A DNA stretch of 64,000 bases. It comes from Isoetes taiwanensis. Lineage: Eukaryota > Streptophyta > Lycopodiopsida > Isoetales > Isoetaceae. The translations under genes were made by a program, and so were the position numbers. Shown one piece after another: positions 10,995 to 22,412 of the stretch. The DNA lies in contig JAJEKV010000016.1 of NCBI GenBank assembly GCA_021234155.1, positions 20,711,863-20,775,862 on the forward strand, given 5' to 3'. The first letter of the stretch is position 1. The number at the start of each line of letters is the position of its first letter. The notes beneath the pieces were generated by a model that saw only the letters and a list, made by a program, of their open reading frames with translations, did not search any database and was not told the origin of the DNA.

Positions 10995-11585
10995 GATCGG
11001 ATAGGTTCAATACTTTATACCTAATATGTATGACTGTATGATACCAAGACATATTTGTCGTGATAAACGAAAAAATACTCAAGAAAAAAAATTCCGGCCA
11101 ATAAGATTTTCGCATCAAAACAACGGAAAGCTGTGACGCTGGTAATACAGACGCCAAACAAATAAAACTCCGCATCGCTTAACGCAAAAAAGCCGCACGA
11201 ATGTGTGTTTAATAAAATTAGCTAGTTATATATTAAAACCTTTTGGAATTAGTTAAATTAAGAGAGAAAACACAAGGCATCAAGCAAGGTATATGGAGGA
11301 AATTGGTAGCTTAAGCATAATGATAGAACGCCGCTTTTTTTTTTTTTTTTTACGGATTTAAAAAAAAAAAAAATTTTGAATTTCACAAGACGAAAAACAG
11401 TGAAAGCCGCGACGCTAAAATATTTTCACAGACGCTATGGCGCTTGCGACGTACGGCGAACCGTTACAGACGCCGTAATTTTTTCCCACGGTTTTAATAT
11501 CGCTAATGTGATTTTATTAAAAACACGTATTTTTGACTTTACACGTCAGAATTTTAATTTTGTATGTATAGAACCTATCCCCGGT
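10995..11585. mobile_element. Possible small TIR element inserted in the gypsy element
   Basis: An AT-rich ~590 bp block interrupts GC-richer gypsy coding DNA. Its ends are imperfect inverted repeats: GGATAGGTTCAATACTTTATAC at about 10998-11019 and the reverse complement of GGATAGGTTCTATACATAC at about 11565-11583. Inside are two long homopolymer runs, T at about 11335-11351 and A at about 11361-11373, and no coding frame. I could not find a target-site duplication. The size and structure fit a MITE, but the family is unknown. Confidence 0.4.
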
Positions 11586-11589
11586 AGGA

Positions 11590-12130
11590 TGGGTTATCCT
11601 GTGGCTCTCTTTGACTTGGGTCAGTTCTACCGAACGCCCTAAGTTTCTCGAGGATTGGTTGACGTTCCGCCAAGGTCAAGCCACCAAGTCCTTCCATGGC
11701 CGTAGTGTAGTCACAGCCATCGCCAATCTCAAGGCCAGAGGGCACTCCGCGAACAAGATGTCCAATGTCATGGCTCTCTTTGACTAAGACAAAGATAGTT
11801 TACTCATTCGGAAAGATGCATGCCAAGCCGAGTGTAATAAGCATAAACACTTTCTTCGCCACGCAATGGAATTTGCGTAGACACCGCTTATTCTCCCATC
11901 CATTAGGGCAGACTACCGACCGCCATTGTGTGTCGCCGCGATTCACCACTTGCTTGGCTATTTCTGCTCGACAAAGTCAGCCCACAGATTCATCGACTTC
12001 TACTCCGTGATTTCAGAATTTAACGTCGATGTCACCCGCCTTCAAGGTCGATTCCCCGCCTTCCTTGCACTCCAGGTCGGACGGTGCCTGCAGGTCGTTT
12101 CAGGTCTTGCTCATCCCATCCGCCTTTGAA
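11590..12130 (-). pseudogene. Gag-like remnant of the gypsy element
   Basis: The minus strand carries EESVYAYYTRL at 11860-11828, followed by a loosely conserved ..LVRGVPS.L..... block at about 11755-11715. This pattern resembles the retrotransposon gag core (E-S-V/L-x-x-Y-x-x-R-L then F-x-x-G-L), which forms the capsid. Its position upstream of pol on the same strand fits a 5'-to-3' gag-pol order. The frame is broken and no complete domain is left. The plus-strand frames here are taken as shadows. Confidence 0.5.
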
Positions 12131-12339
12131 TGGCGAGGGATTCTTCTTCTGATGGCACCGGCTCCATGATCCGCCTTTATGCCGCCGAGAGGTCTCGATG
12201 CTTGAGCCTAATTTCCACCCTGCGATAGGTGTTTCCGCTTTCTTACTTGAAGCAGGAAGTCTAAGACCCCTGACGATGAGAAGTCGCCCAAGTCCTGTTG
12301 TTATCGAAGTGAAAAAGAACTCATCTATCCCCGAACTCC

Positions 12340-15200
12340 TCTCCTCGTGATTCAAAATTTAGATATCACCGTGAGGAGCAGTGTACTCTCACCGCTGATG
12401 ATGATGGGAGCTGTGCTTGTAATGCCTAGCTCCTGCCACGAGGTCTGCTCACAAAGTCGCCATAGGCCTCTTGGCTTGCCGCTCCTCCTCCTCCCGTCGA
12501 GCTCCATGTACCCTCCTCTTCCGATTCTTCTCCTCTTCTTCCTCAAGCTCACGTATTGCAAAAGCATCTCAGGGCCGAGGGAAATGGCGGGTCCCTCCAT
12601 GGAGGGATAGAGGCTCTCCTGCTGGGCTTCAAAGACGGCAGGAGGAAAGGCCAAGGCAAGCAGGAGAGGCATTTGGTCCAAGGGTCAGACCATGAAGCCA
12701 GATTCTTCGGTTTTATCATATACTGGATCCGCTTACTGGCGATATTGGTTTGAACAAATAAAACCGACATTGTTGATGATCAGCTACCTTTATGAACTTG
12801 GTAATTACGATTGATAGCGGAGCAGTTCGAGACTTTTTCTTTGAGCGATCCGATGACGGATGACGCGCGATATATTTTCCGACGCTTTTCTTTATTTATT
12901 ATCCTGCCGACGCGCTTTATAGTTTCGACGCCGAGAGCGCCGACGCGCTGAGACACTTTTTCTTTTGACCGGATCGGAGGGTTGAGGAGCCGATGGAATG
13001 GATGGACGGAAGGAGGGGGGTGGTGGAAGGAAATGGGAAGGAGGCCGAAATAAAGATGCCTGATCTCGCCGTGCTCGAGCCGATGCCTGACGCAAGCCGA
13101 TCTGCCGCTCGATCTCGCCGGATGCAAGCGATGGGCGATTCTGCTTGCCGGAGTGTTCGATTCCTGATGTTCGATCTGATCGCCGATGCGTCGATGCGTT
13201 TGAGGGCCGCCAGCGCAAGCGGATCTCAATGGTCAAAGAGGGAAACGCTGATCGCGCCAAAGCGGGCTTGAGCCCGGACGATTTTGACGCGCCCTGACTT
13301 CGGCAAAGCCGCGATAAAGAGCGCGGATCCCGGATCTGCGTGAAGGTGGTGTTTTGCCGGACGCGGATCGTGCCGGATCAGGGATTGATCGATCCTCGCA
13401 CAAATCTCTACTTCTGATGCACTCGATGATCTCTCACCATTCAAATTGTGGCTCGATCCAATCCAAGAATCTCACGTATAACATTATAATATAAGATATG
13501 GGCAAACCCCTAATTTGGGTGTGAATTCAAACCCAGGAATGGCACTGTGACTTGGCCATTTGGGGGTCCAAATGAGGGATTGAAGGCTACTTCTAGTTTG
13601 AGCATGCTAAGATTAGCTAATGAACCACAAAACAACCGGGGTCATTTACGGTGAGAAAATGAAAATATTATCGCTGTTTCGCATCAATAATGTGAAAAGT
13701 TCATTGCTCCCCGGCTGACGGTGGGAGACATTGACTCAAACTACAACTTGTCTAATTTGGGTGATATATAAGTGTAATTCTACCGCACTCGCTCAGGTGA
13801 ACACATCCCTTTATTTGGTCAATTTGGGCCAGCTTTTAGGCATCCAGATGGTTCGACACGCTACCGTGCTTTGAGTCCTCGGCTACCGCAGAGATATCTC
13901 CTCCACTTGATCCAAAAGCCGCCTTCTAACTAAAACAAAGCTGCGTGAATCACTATCTCGACTCTATTAAGCAAGAAATACATCATTCTATCACAAAGCT
14001 TTTTATATTAACTAAAAATTTATGTACGCGTCTAAGGTCTCTCTCCTTTGATGTAGCTAGCAAGATGCATATCTTGCTTCATCGTATGACTCTCTTTGCA
14101 TGGATCTGGTGCAAGTCACATCTTCGAAATGTTGTGACCACTGCTCGTTTCCCCGTGAGCCAGCAACTGGCCCCGTCACCGCTCGCTTTGTACCTTGATT
14201 ACTTCACGCATCAAGCTGCATGAATCCATACCGGAATCGTAAGAAGTCGCCGCTTCCCCAAAATGCCCGATTTCTTTCGTGGTTTTTCATCACTCCTTTA
14301 GTGGCCTTCCTCTTGGTCAAGCTCTCCTGAGGCTTGGCTTTCCGGGTGGCTTCAATCAAGGTTTTTCGCCTGATGTCCACCCTCTATAGTTCTAACCCTC
14401 GTTTCCTCACAGTAGTATTCATTACAGGGCGCCTCCCACTTGGCCAAGTACTTGTTGTAATCCCGCAATTTCTTCTCGACAGACTTTATGGGGTCTATCA
14501 CATAAGATTCCCGCTTGCCTCAGGAGCCTTCTTCTGTCTGGCTCCAGGGGAGGGAGTTTGTGGCTGCTCCTCGCATCACTGTTCGGCCCTCTGGATCTCT
14601 TGAGGGCCCCGGGATCCCCTCAAGTTGTAATTGTCGCCTTCGGGAATCATCCCGAGGAGGATGGGCTTGTCTCAGATCCTGGCTCTTTGAATGACCACCT
14701 TGTGCGTGGGGTCGCCATTTTCCTCGGCTCTGCCACGCTTCTTTTGAGTCCCCGCCTCCTGGCTTCTAGTTCCTCTCTCTTCCTCCTCTTTCCTCCTCCG
14801 CTTTCTCCTGGCGCTTTGGCCTCTTGTTTGGATCCATGCCGCCAATTCTTCTTCCAGGGTTGAGTTTCGATTGGTTCTGCCTTTGCCCGGCCTGTTTTTC
14901 ATCTTTTGATTGTTACCGTTTCCTTTATTACCGATATGACCTTCAGACGGCGGAGGCCTTTCTTTCACGTTTCATTCTCCTCGTGAGTTGTTTTCGCCTT
15001 TTTCGTACTCTCGTCATCTTCCTGTGGCTGCTTATTCTCCGATTAAGCCCCGCTGGTTGATTGATTCTTCGAAGAGGCGCTACCGGCATTCTCAGACATA
15101 TTGCCGGGCCGGGCGGCTTCCTGCGCTTATTGTTTCGCTATGGTCGACGGATTTCATCCGATGTCGGGCGCTGAAGATCGCTTTGATGTGAGGTTTTTCT
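12340..15200 (-). other. 5' internal part of the gypsy element with charged, coiled-coil-like minus-strand frames
   Basis: Minus-strand frames at 12352-12681 and 14672-14968 are rich in Glu, Lys and Arg, with runs such as RRKRRRKEEEERG, and plausibly derive from a basic/acidic N-terminal gag extension or an additional ORF. The mirror-image plus-strand frames are rich in Leu, Pro and Ser, as expected for antisense of such DNA. Between them (12700-14300) is GC-rich DNA around 12850-13400 with many GCCGACGC/GATC words, then AT-rich DNA, with no recognisable domain. No primer-binding site could be identified next to the right LTR. Confidence 0.35.
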
Positions 15201-15799
15201 AAGAGGAACGGAAAATGAGGTTCTAAGTCTATTTATATGAGGTGTACTGAATTTCAGCCCAAATTGTAACCACCTTTTTTGGGTCACCAAACACTAATTA
15301 TTCTACTCATGGCTACAACGAAATAATTCCACTCATGGTTCACATCGCTGTGCCTGTGATCAATGGAAAGTTCATTTTGCTCCCTCGGGCGCCACGCGGT
15401 GGAGACATGGCAGTACTTGATGCTAAAGTTTATACATTCTAAGCTTGTTTTACAGTGCAATATGCTAATATAGCTAATTTTAAGCTGGACCACATTACCA
15501 TGTTATTTTAGAAGATTAATCACTTTCACAGTTTTGCAATGTTCACATCGCTATGCTTCAAAGCAGTGTATTTTCCGCTATTGCCTCGGCGACGCTTTGA
15601 GACCATCCCCGCTTCTTAGGGTTTGGCTCACTTTTGTTGTCTTTTTATGCTTCCACTACTTAACTGCTACTAGAAGGCTTAAGATATTCTAAAAAAATGA
15701 GAAAAATTTTCCCATTTTTCGAGACTTGAGGATCCTATCAAGTTAGTACTACTGAGCATGGCTGCTTTGCTCTTGCCCCAAAGAACAGTTCGAGCATCG

Positions 15800-16655
15800 A
15801 TTTCACTATATACGGTGGCTCGCGACCGTATACCTAATGAGTTCATCCCATACCAGCCCATACCGCATACGTGGCCTCACATATCATCATGACTGTCTCA
15901 AGGCCTACAATAAGAGTAGGCGGCCATGCACCGCCTCGTGGCTCAATGAAGCCGCGAAGTTTAAAAGCTCATACCAAGAATATAACATCATGGCATCCAC
16001 CTCGGCAGGTACATCAACACCGCAGACAGCATCAGCACCGTGACAAGGTTCCACCAAGTGCTCTCGTGACTTGTGGAATGATCACAAGCTTGGGTCTCCG
16101 AGTTCACAGGCATAATCATGACAAAGGATTGGGTCGGGTAGACAAGAACATGGCATTGGGTTGTCTAATTCATCCTCCGTGGCACACTTTGCAGTAGGTC
16201 AAAGAGTGTTGGGACTGATCAGAGGCCCGCCACGGGATGACACAAAGGGGCTGCCCCTGCTGCATCTCCCGCCCGATGGGGCGTGTAGGGATCACCTCCC
16301 ACCAGAGACTCCATGCCGACTACATACTCAGAGGCCACGCCTCTTATTCGAATTTTACCCAATCGAAAGTGAACTCCCACTCCACTGTTTGTGCCCATGC
16401 CTTGCCCGCGACTCAAACCATTAGACCTAGTCTCAGACACCCCTAGGCCTTACACACCGTAGGGATCTCGCCATGAGCTCTAACATCAAACTTTTTTTGA
16501 ACTGGGCCTCTTCCCTTCACCCACAAACTGTGTGTGTGGTTCTTGCATCGTGCCTAATCTAGTAATGCACCAAGAGACCAGCTAGGAGCATCAACCACTA
16601 AGCCTTTAAGTCTCCCCACCTCCTTCCCAATACAATGAGTCCAATGAGTCAATCA
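15800..16655 (-). repeat. Right LTR (5' LTR) of the minus-strand gypsy element
   Basis: This is the second copy of the ~0.9 kb direct repeat described at 4151-5057. Colinear blocks run from TTCACTATATACGGTGGCTCGCGACCG (15802) to CCCAATACAATGAGTCCA (about 16646). The terminal TGTGACGC seen in the left copy has been altered here. Spacing of the two copies, about 12.5 kb end to end, is typical of full-length plant gypsy elements. Similarity stops at about 16655. Confidence 0.65.
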
Positions 16656-17445
16656 TTTTATCTTTTTAAAATGTGAAGGCTTTCTTTGATTTCTCGCGCG
16701 TCGAGGATGTCAGAGATCTTACCGCGACAGCGGGCCTTTTCTCTGCGGACTATGTGCGCCTAATTTGAAATCGCTTCATCCCCATTTCGCCAGATCTTTT
16801 AGAAGCAAAGTTTCATTAAAGTTGGAAATTTTGTGATTCCATTTTCGCCGAAATGAAATTGTTCGTTGTTTTCACACATTCAGCAATCAAATCAGCTTAT
16901 TTACTTTGGGTAAAATGCACAAGGATTTCATTCTAAAAATTGCTCTCATTTGACACCTAAATGTGGTGGAACGACTCGCTAAAACAACTGGCTGTTTACT
17001 TGAGGTAAAAATTCGGAAAAAAGCAATAAAGTCGCTGCATTTGAAGTGAATCATAAGGACAATACATCGGTGAACAAATACGCCGCCGCTACCGTTGTAA
17101 TATATTCAATTGCAAATGGCTCGGCGCTTATTTGCTTTTACGGGTAAGATATACAAAGGGGCAAAATACATTAAGATCGTGATGTGTCATCAAGATTCAA
17201 AAGATTAATCGTATATATTAATCATCAATACCACGAAATCTTATATACAAGTATGATATGCAAATCGGGCCAATATTCATCACCAAAAACATATCATCTC
17301 ATGACAATATCATCCTGCTAATCTTATCGTCAATCTCAAGGGACCACTTGTTCTGACCCCCTGTGGCTCTCCTCCACCACCATGTGATGTCTCTCCTCCA
17401 CCACCATGTGATGTTCTCCCCGAGTAGGTCCAAGAGTGCCAAAAC
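16656..17445. repeat. AT-rich spacer with a 28-bp tandem duplication at 17374-17431
   Basis: No gene is visible in 16656-17345. At 17374-17431 the segment CTCTCCTCCACCACCATGTGATGT occurs twice in tandem with minor variation. It lies next to an unassigned minus-strand coding-like block. Confidence 0.6.
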
Positions 17446-18680
17446 CTACGAGTCCATGGTCAGCCGGATCAAGCAGTAATAATGACGGTCAATTCTTCCA
17501 AGAATCCTCAGCATGGCATTGGATCTTTTTTCCATCATGCCATAGGCCACACTACTCCTTTTTAACCCAATGATGCCCCAGTAAGCCCCACCGTAAAAAA
17601 AAAAGTCCAACAAAGTCAGAGGGCGTAGGCTTATCGACAAGGTATGGCTGCTGTAGCAGACCAACTCGCTAGGAACCGTACAAGTATTCCCCTCCATACT
17701 TTGCCAACTCAGATGAACCGCCCCTCAGAGCTTGTTAGCCGCATTCTCCGCTCGCACCAACCGCATCTTTATGGGTCTTAGGAACCGTGTGCTTTCCGGG
17801 ATGTTCACCATAAAACCCGAGATCCGTGTTCATCGCCGCGTTTTTGGGTTGAGTTGCATAGAACCACGTACCGTTGGCTCTTTTATGCCACCACCGGTGC
17901 CGCCCACCCACTTTCCTCTCTTCAGACATGCCTAAGTAAACTCTAACTGATTCTAATCTCCGTGGCAAAGCGTAATATAATCTATGTTCGCTTTAGTAAA
18001 ACATATGCCACCGCAAGATGTCTCAACATCCGCCATCTTAGAAGCAAAGATCAAAGAAATTGGCCAGAGTGGCTGGATCCCAAATGAGCAATTTCGCCTC
18101 GATTCAAATGTATCATCATGCCGGCAGTAACACGCATCCCATCCCGACAATCCCACCACTAGAAACGACTCCACAAAAATCTTTTGAACTCGCCCCTGGG
18201 CCAAAGCTTTAGAATCTACTGATGGATTCGTCGTGCTGGCACATTACCATGGATGTCTCGCATATTCTCACTGAGACCCACTTATTATGCACCACACACC
18301 CCAAGATAGAGGGTTGAGTCCGGGAATCCATCTACACCTTTCTCAAGTCTCAACTTCTGCATTTCTGATTCCAAGTTCATCATGGATGTAGCTGGCAGTC
18401 TCCTTCTGCAGTGCAACCTCTGTAAGTTCTGCTCTCTTGAAAAAAATTATCACCCTGCAATCTGATGTGACCTTTAACATAAATGTCCCTCTGATGGCTT
18501 GGAGGACGGGGCTTCGCAATCTTCATGCAATCTAGGCTCTCACATCTCGAGGTAGTTCTCGCTAAATAATCCTTATCCTTTGCCCAATTGATCAAGTATT
18601 TGTTGGCCCTTATTATCTTTCTCAACTCTTTTCCATTTATTCCACATTTGGCTAAAGAGAGTAAATGTCGCTCCATGAAA
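17446..18680 (-). other. Unassigned minus-strand coding-like debris
   Basis: Four consecutive minus-strand open frames (17446-17697, 17735-17968, 17953-18204, 18380-18676) of 77-98 codons lie close together on one strand. The last is rich in Lys and Arg and ends in a KPRPPSHQRDIYVKGH-type segment. None shows a motif I can assign. They may be pieces of one decayed transposon or host gene. Confidence that they are coding at all is low. Confidence 0.25.
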
Positions 18681-18699
18681 ACTTAACCCGCGTATATCC

Positions 18700-19060
18700 T
18701 GGCGCATGCTTTCCCCTTTAAAAGTACCTGCTGTCAACCATTTCAAGGTACGCCGAAAGGCAAACCAAATATGCTAGAGCTTGAATGCAGCAAAACAAGG
18801 TGAAATAGCCGCCATTTAATCCTCAAAATGGCGCGGCGGCCAAGGCCTATTTGGCTCTACAATATGGTGCGCTACCCTTGTATTCGCCGCCTTGATTGGC
18901 CTTTTCTCGCCAAGTCGGGCTTGCCGCACTCGGTATTGCTAATGCAGTGGTAAAGTTTATCCGCCAGAGGGTTCCTGTAACACCGGCCCCGGCACACGCA
19001 TCATGGAATGTATATACAAACTTAGCTATTTATTTATTTTGCTAATATTTTCTAAAAAAA
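18700..19060. other. No gene recognised
   Basis: Mixed-composition DNA. The block GCCGCCATTT...AAATGGCGCGGCGGC at about 18810-18840 is an imperfect palindrome and recalls the AAATGGCGCC words repeated at 21.0-21.4 kb. Confidence 0.4.
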
Positions 19061-19510
19061 TGGCTAAAGTTGGAAAAATTGGGAAAATAATAATTTAGCT
19101 TAACTTTTTCGGACCGCACCAACCTTGGAGCTCTTTTGAAGGCTAACTAGAAAGCAAGAGAAATTTTGTATTGTTTAGCTAAGCCATAGAAAGTTTTTAG
19201 AAATTGAATTCTTGTTAGTTTAGCTTTCAACATCATTCTAGTTTATATGAAATATATGATTAGTAGTTTAGTTTCTACATTATAAATTAATTTTGAGTCC
19301 TAGACTTTGCTAGAAGTTAAGTACTACTTTAGGAATAAAGTTTCAAAGAAAATGACTAAAATAAAGTGGAATATATTGAAAAATAGTAATTTGGCTTAAT
19401 ATTTTCTATTGGTCACACCATAAAGTCCTTTAAGGATGTTCAAGTTAGTTTAGCTAAATGCTAGAAAAAGTGCAGAGGAAAATGTGCATAGTTTAGCTAA
19501 ACCACGTATT
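19061..19510. repeat. AT-rich direct duplication, ~310 bp spacing
   Basis: Two segments, about 19066-19160 and 19375-19475, share the order GAAAAATTGGGAAAATA.TAATTTAGCTTAA, then GGTC/GACC..CACC, then a GGCTAACTAGAAA / GCTAAATGCTAGAAA end. TTAGTTTAGCT words are scattered throughout. This looks like an old duplication of non-coding DNA, and no coding frame is visible. Confidence 0.4.
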
Positions 19511-20980
19511 TTGGTATAAATATCGAAAGTAAAAGCCGAAGCAAAGTTTCAGCCCTGCTTAATATTGGCAACATAATGACATAATTTATTCTGCTACTTA
19601 TGTCATCGACATCCAATCGAAATAGCAGCGCAGTCTAAGTCACTGTCGCCCAAAGAACTCGCATTCTATAAGTGTAAATCTTTCTCGCTCCTTTATGCTC
19701 GTACTTTCGTCCCCAACTTCGACACACGAAGCCGTACGCACAGACGTATCGGTCACATTAATAATATAGAACCCTATACCAGCCAGTCGTATTCTTGGCA
19801 CTGTGGTACTAGCCGCTCAGACTGATCAGTGGGCACCACATCTGTCGGGCGTGGAGACCGGATGGGATCTTCGAAATGACTTGTACGCCTTAACATGTTC
19901 AAGATTTACAACCGCGGCTGCCATGTTGAGGTGCTCTTTCCATATCCCGGATATTTTTTCTTAGATATGTCACACCTATAGAGGAAACATGTGACCGCGT
20001 CATTGTATTTTTAGTGTTTCTTCGCTAACCTCCTCTACATCACCGCCCATCTTCAACTCCAGGGCACCTCCGTGACTTTCCATTTTCCTCCGCTTTCTCG
20101 ACCCTCTCCTTTTTTGTTTCCCCTTTTCTCGCTAGAATGCTTTTCACCGGCCGATGTGTGGGCTCTCTTTACCTCCATGGGGAGGATTTATATCACTAAT
20201 GTCTTCTCTCAATCCCGTTGGTCGGGGACTAGAAGGAACCGATCCCAGGGAGGAGACTTGGAGCTGAGTTGGGAGGAGACTGCATTTTCCTCGTTTTTGA
20301 TTCTCTTCCTCATGCTCGTCTTCCATTTGGACTTCCTTTGGTTTGTCTTTTTCCTTTTGGCTTGGTTTGCCTAAGGTTTGGTTTTTCCTTGAAATTTCCG
20401 GTCGGGTTAAAAGTGTCACCATTAGAGCGTATATTACAAGAGGTCTTGCTCACAATATGTGACACGTAGTCTTGATCCGGCCCATATCGAATCCGAGAAT
20501 GCCAAATCCCAAGTAGCTCGACCATGCCATATTTACACCAAATTTCTTCATGTTTTTCAGATGAAGGCAACCCGGCCACTTTTTCTTTGCAGGACCGTCG
20601 GTTGTCTCGATGCTGGATTCATCATCTCAGGATCGTAAAATGCTACCCATGCAAGACAAAGTCAATGCTGCCGACATTCACGATCCTCCATCAGGTAAAC
20701 CAAGGAAGTCTAATCTTCGCTTTTCACCTCCGTGATAGTAAGTTGACAATGATGCTGCTACATCACTAACGCCTTGTTTCACCACTTTTTGACTTTGTGA
20801 GGAGGCAAGTTCTTCCTCTTTAGGTCGGCTCTTCCTCCAAGGGAATTGCTCTCGACATCTCTATGCACCATGGCTCTCCCAAATACATTCACGCTCTTTC
20901 TCCAATTACGCTTTGGGCCTGGGACAACGGCCGCACAAGAAAACAACAAATCAACAATCAAATCATGAAACCCAAACTCC
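19511..20980. other. No gene recognised
   Basis: Overlapping open frames at 20072-20579 on both strands contain low-complexity Phe/Leu-rich (plus) or Lys/Glu-rich (minus) translations and no domain. The remainder has no coding signal. Confidence 0.4.
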
Positions 20981-20984
20981 AACC

Positions 20985-21370
20985 CACCACGCCATTTGCA
21001 TAGAAATGGCTATTTTAATGGAAATGGCGCACGCGCTGACATTTAGACGAAATGGCGCCGCCGCTACCATTTGTTGCCGAATGGCGCCAGTCGGCTTATA
21101 TTTGAAAATGGCGCCAGTCAGCTTTCGATATAATGGCCTGCTATTTTATGTTACGCCACAGAAGCATTTTCATCACATTAGCCCAAATAACAATCCAGAG
21201 TGTACACTCCCTTATTCTCGCTTGTCGAGTCTTCACGCTGGGCTGAAGTCGAGCATAAGGCCTCTGCATTTTCTAGATTGCGCGGCAATGAGGGAGGCGA
21301 TCGGCTGGCCGAGAAATGGCGAACGGCGTTATTTCATGGAAATGGCACAGCCGGGCCATTTACATTACAC
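20985..21370. repeat. Cluster of AAATGGCGCC-type words
   Basis: The words GAAATGG, AAATGGCGC and CCATTTG recur in both orientations every 20-40 bp (for example near 21005, 21020, 21050, 21065, 21080, 21105 and again near 21312-21360). A similar smaller cluster lies at about 22690-22785. The 175-codon plus-strand open frame across 20913-21440 has MAxxMEMA-like internal repetition caused by these words and is unlikely to be a gene. Confidence 0.45.
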
Positions 21371-21689
21371 TACATCCGGATCTAAACAAATTACAAAAAC
21401 TAACACGTTTCAAAACGAACCACAAAAAACTCTATCCTAGACACTGCTACATGAAACAAATAGCCGCTGGCTTATTTCTTTCTTCGTGACTAACCACGTA
21501 AACTAACTATCCTAGACACTACGCGGAAACAGCGCCGTCGCCGCTTCAATACCCATAACTCGGTACCGCCTAAAAACGTAGCACGAACTAACCCGAACCC
21601 AGGCCATCGAGGCGCGACCGTATAGGTAACGCATGTGGACCGTGAGAAGTACTCCACCTTTTTCCTCGAAAGCCCCTGATCAACAGCGC

Positions 21690-21995
21690 CTACCGGCGCT
21701 AGAGAGAAAGCTTAAGGGCGCTAGAGAGAAGCATGAGCATACTACGGGCGCCGGCGGGCGCTTCGAGAATGGCGGATGAAATGAAATGAAAGAAATGAAA
21801 TGAGAGAAAATAAACTCCTGGTCAAATAAATGGCGCGATAGATTTGGTCCGCCAGCCCGCTCACTGCTCGGGCCTACCAGCTTTTCCGTCATTCATTACT
21901 TGAATTTAAATTTGAATTTGAATTTCCCTACCAATACCAATTGAATTTAAAATTTGAATTCCCGCTACCTAATTTTAAAATTTGAATTTCACACT
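21690..21995. repeat. Simple and low-complexity repeats
   Basis: GGCGCTAGAGAGAA occurs twice (about 21697 and 21717). A GAAATGAAATGAAAGAAATGAAATG microsatellite lies at about 21777-21802. At 21900-21990 are four variants of GAATTTAAATTTGAATTT. No gene is present. Confidence 0.65.
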
Positions 21996-22244
21996 TTTCG
22001 CATATATTGTGCTGTACCGCCTCAAAGCCGCTTATAAAATCCTGCAATATATATGGTAAACAAAGGCGCTTTTCGCTTTCAGATTCGAAGTTATGCATTT
22101 TGCACGCCCTCGGCCCTCAACGCTCAACATCCTGTACTTATGCTTTAGAGGACTTGGTCGCCAAGCGACGCCTATTCCGCTCTTCAGCACCGGTTCGAAG
22201 AAGTTTCGCCAACCTCGCGCCATGAAGTTATTGCGCTTCTTCGT

Positions 22245-22412
22245 CGCATAGCGTGCTTTCTTCTATTTTGATAGGTAGGCTTTACCTAGTTAGCGCTTTC
22301 TTCATTTACAGCGCTTCACTTGATTAGCAGGCTTTCATTTCATATAGCAGCGCTTCACTTCTGGTTAGCGTGCGCCTACTCTGATTCAAGGCTCTTCTTT
22401 CAATGGCGTATT
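22245..22412. repeat. Degenerate minisatellite of ~20-27 bp units
   Basis: Variants of TAGCAGCGCTTCACTTCT and TAGGCTTTC.TT follow one another about six times between 22245 and 22412, with units of 18-27 bp. There is no coding frame. Confidence 0.5.

Noticed and set aside
14672-14968. Arg/Glu-rich minus-strand frame as a possible nuclear protein gene
   Set aside because: It is low complexity, lies within the gypsy element and has no start context or domain.
17735-17968. Faint similarity of a minus-strand frame to a NAC transcription-factor domain (Gly-Thr-Trp and Phe-Tyr spacing)
   Set aside because: The conserved W-x-M-H-E-Y end and other NAC subdomains are absent, so the likeness is not supportable.
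20913-21440. 175-codon plus-strand open frame as a gene
   Set aside because: Its internal repetition comes from recurring AAATGG words. There is no domain, and the codon pattern looks non-coding.
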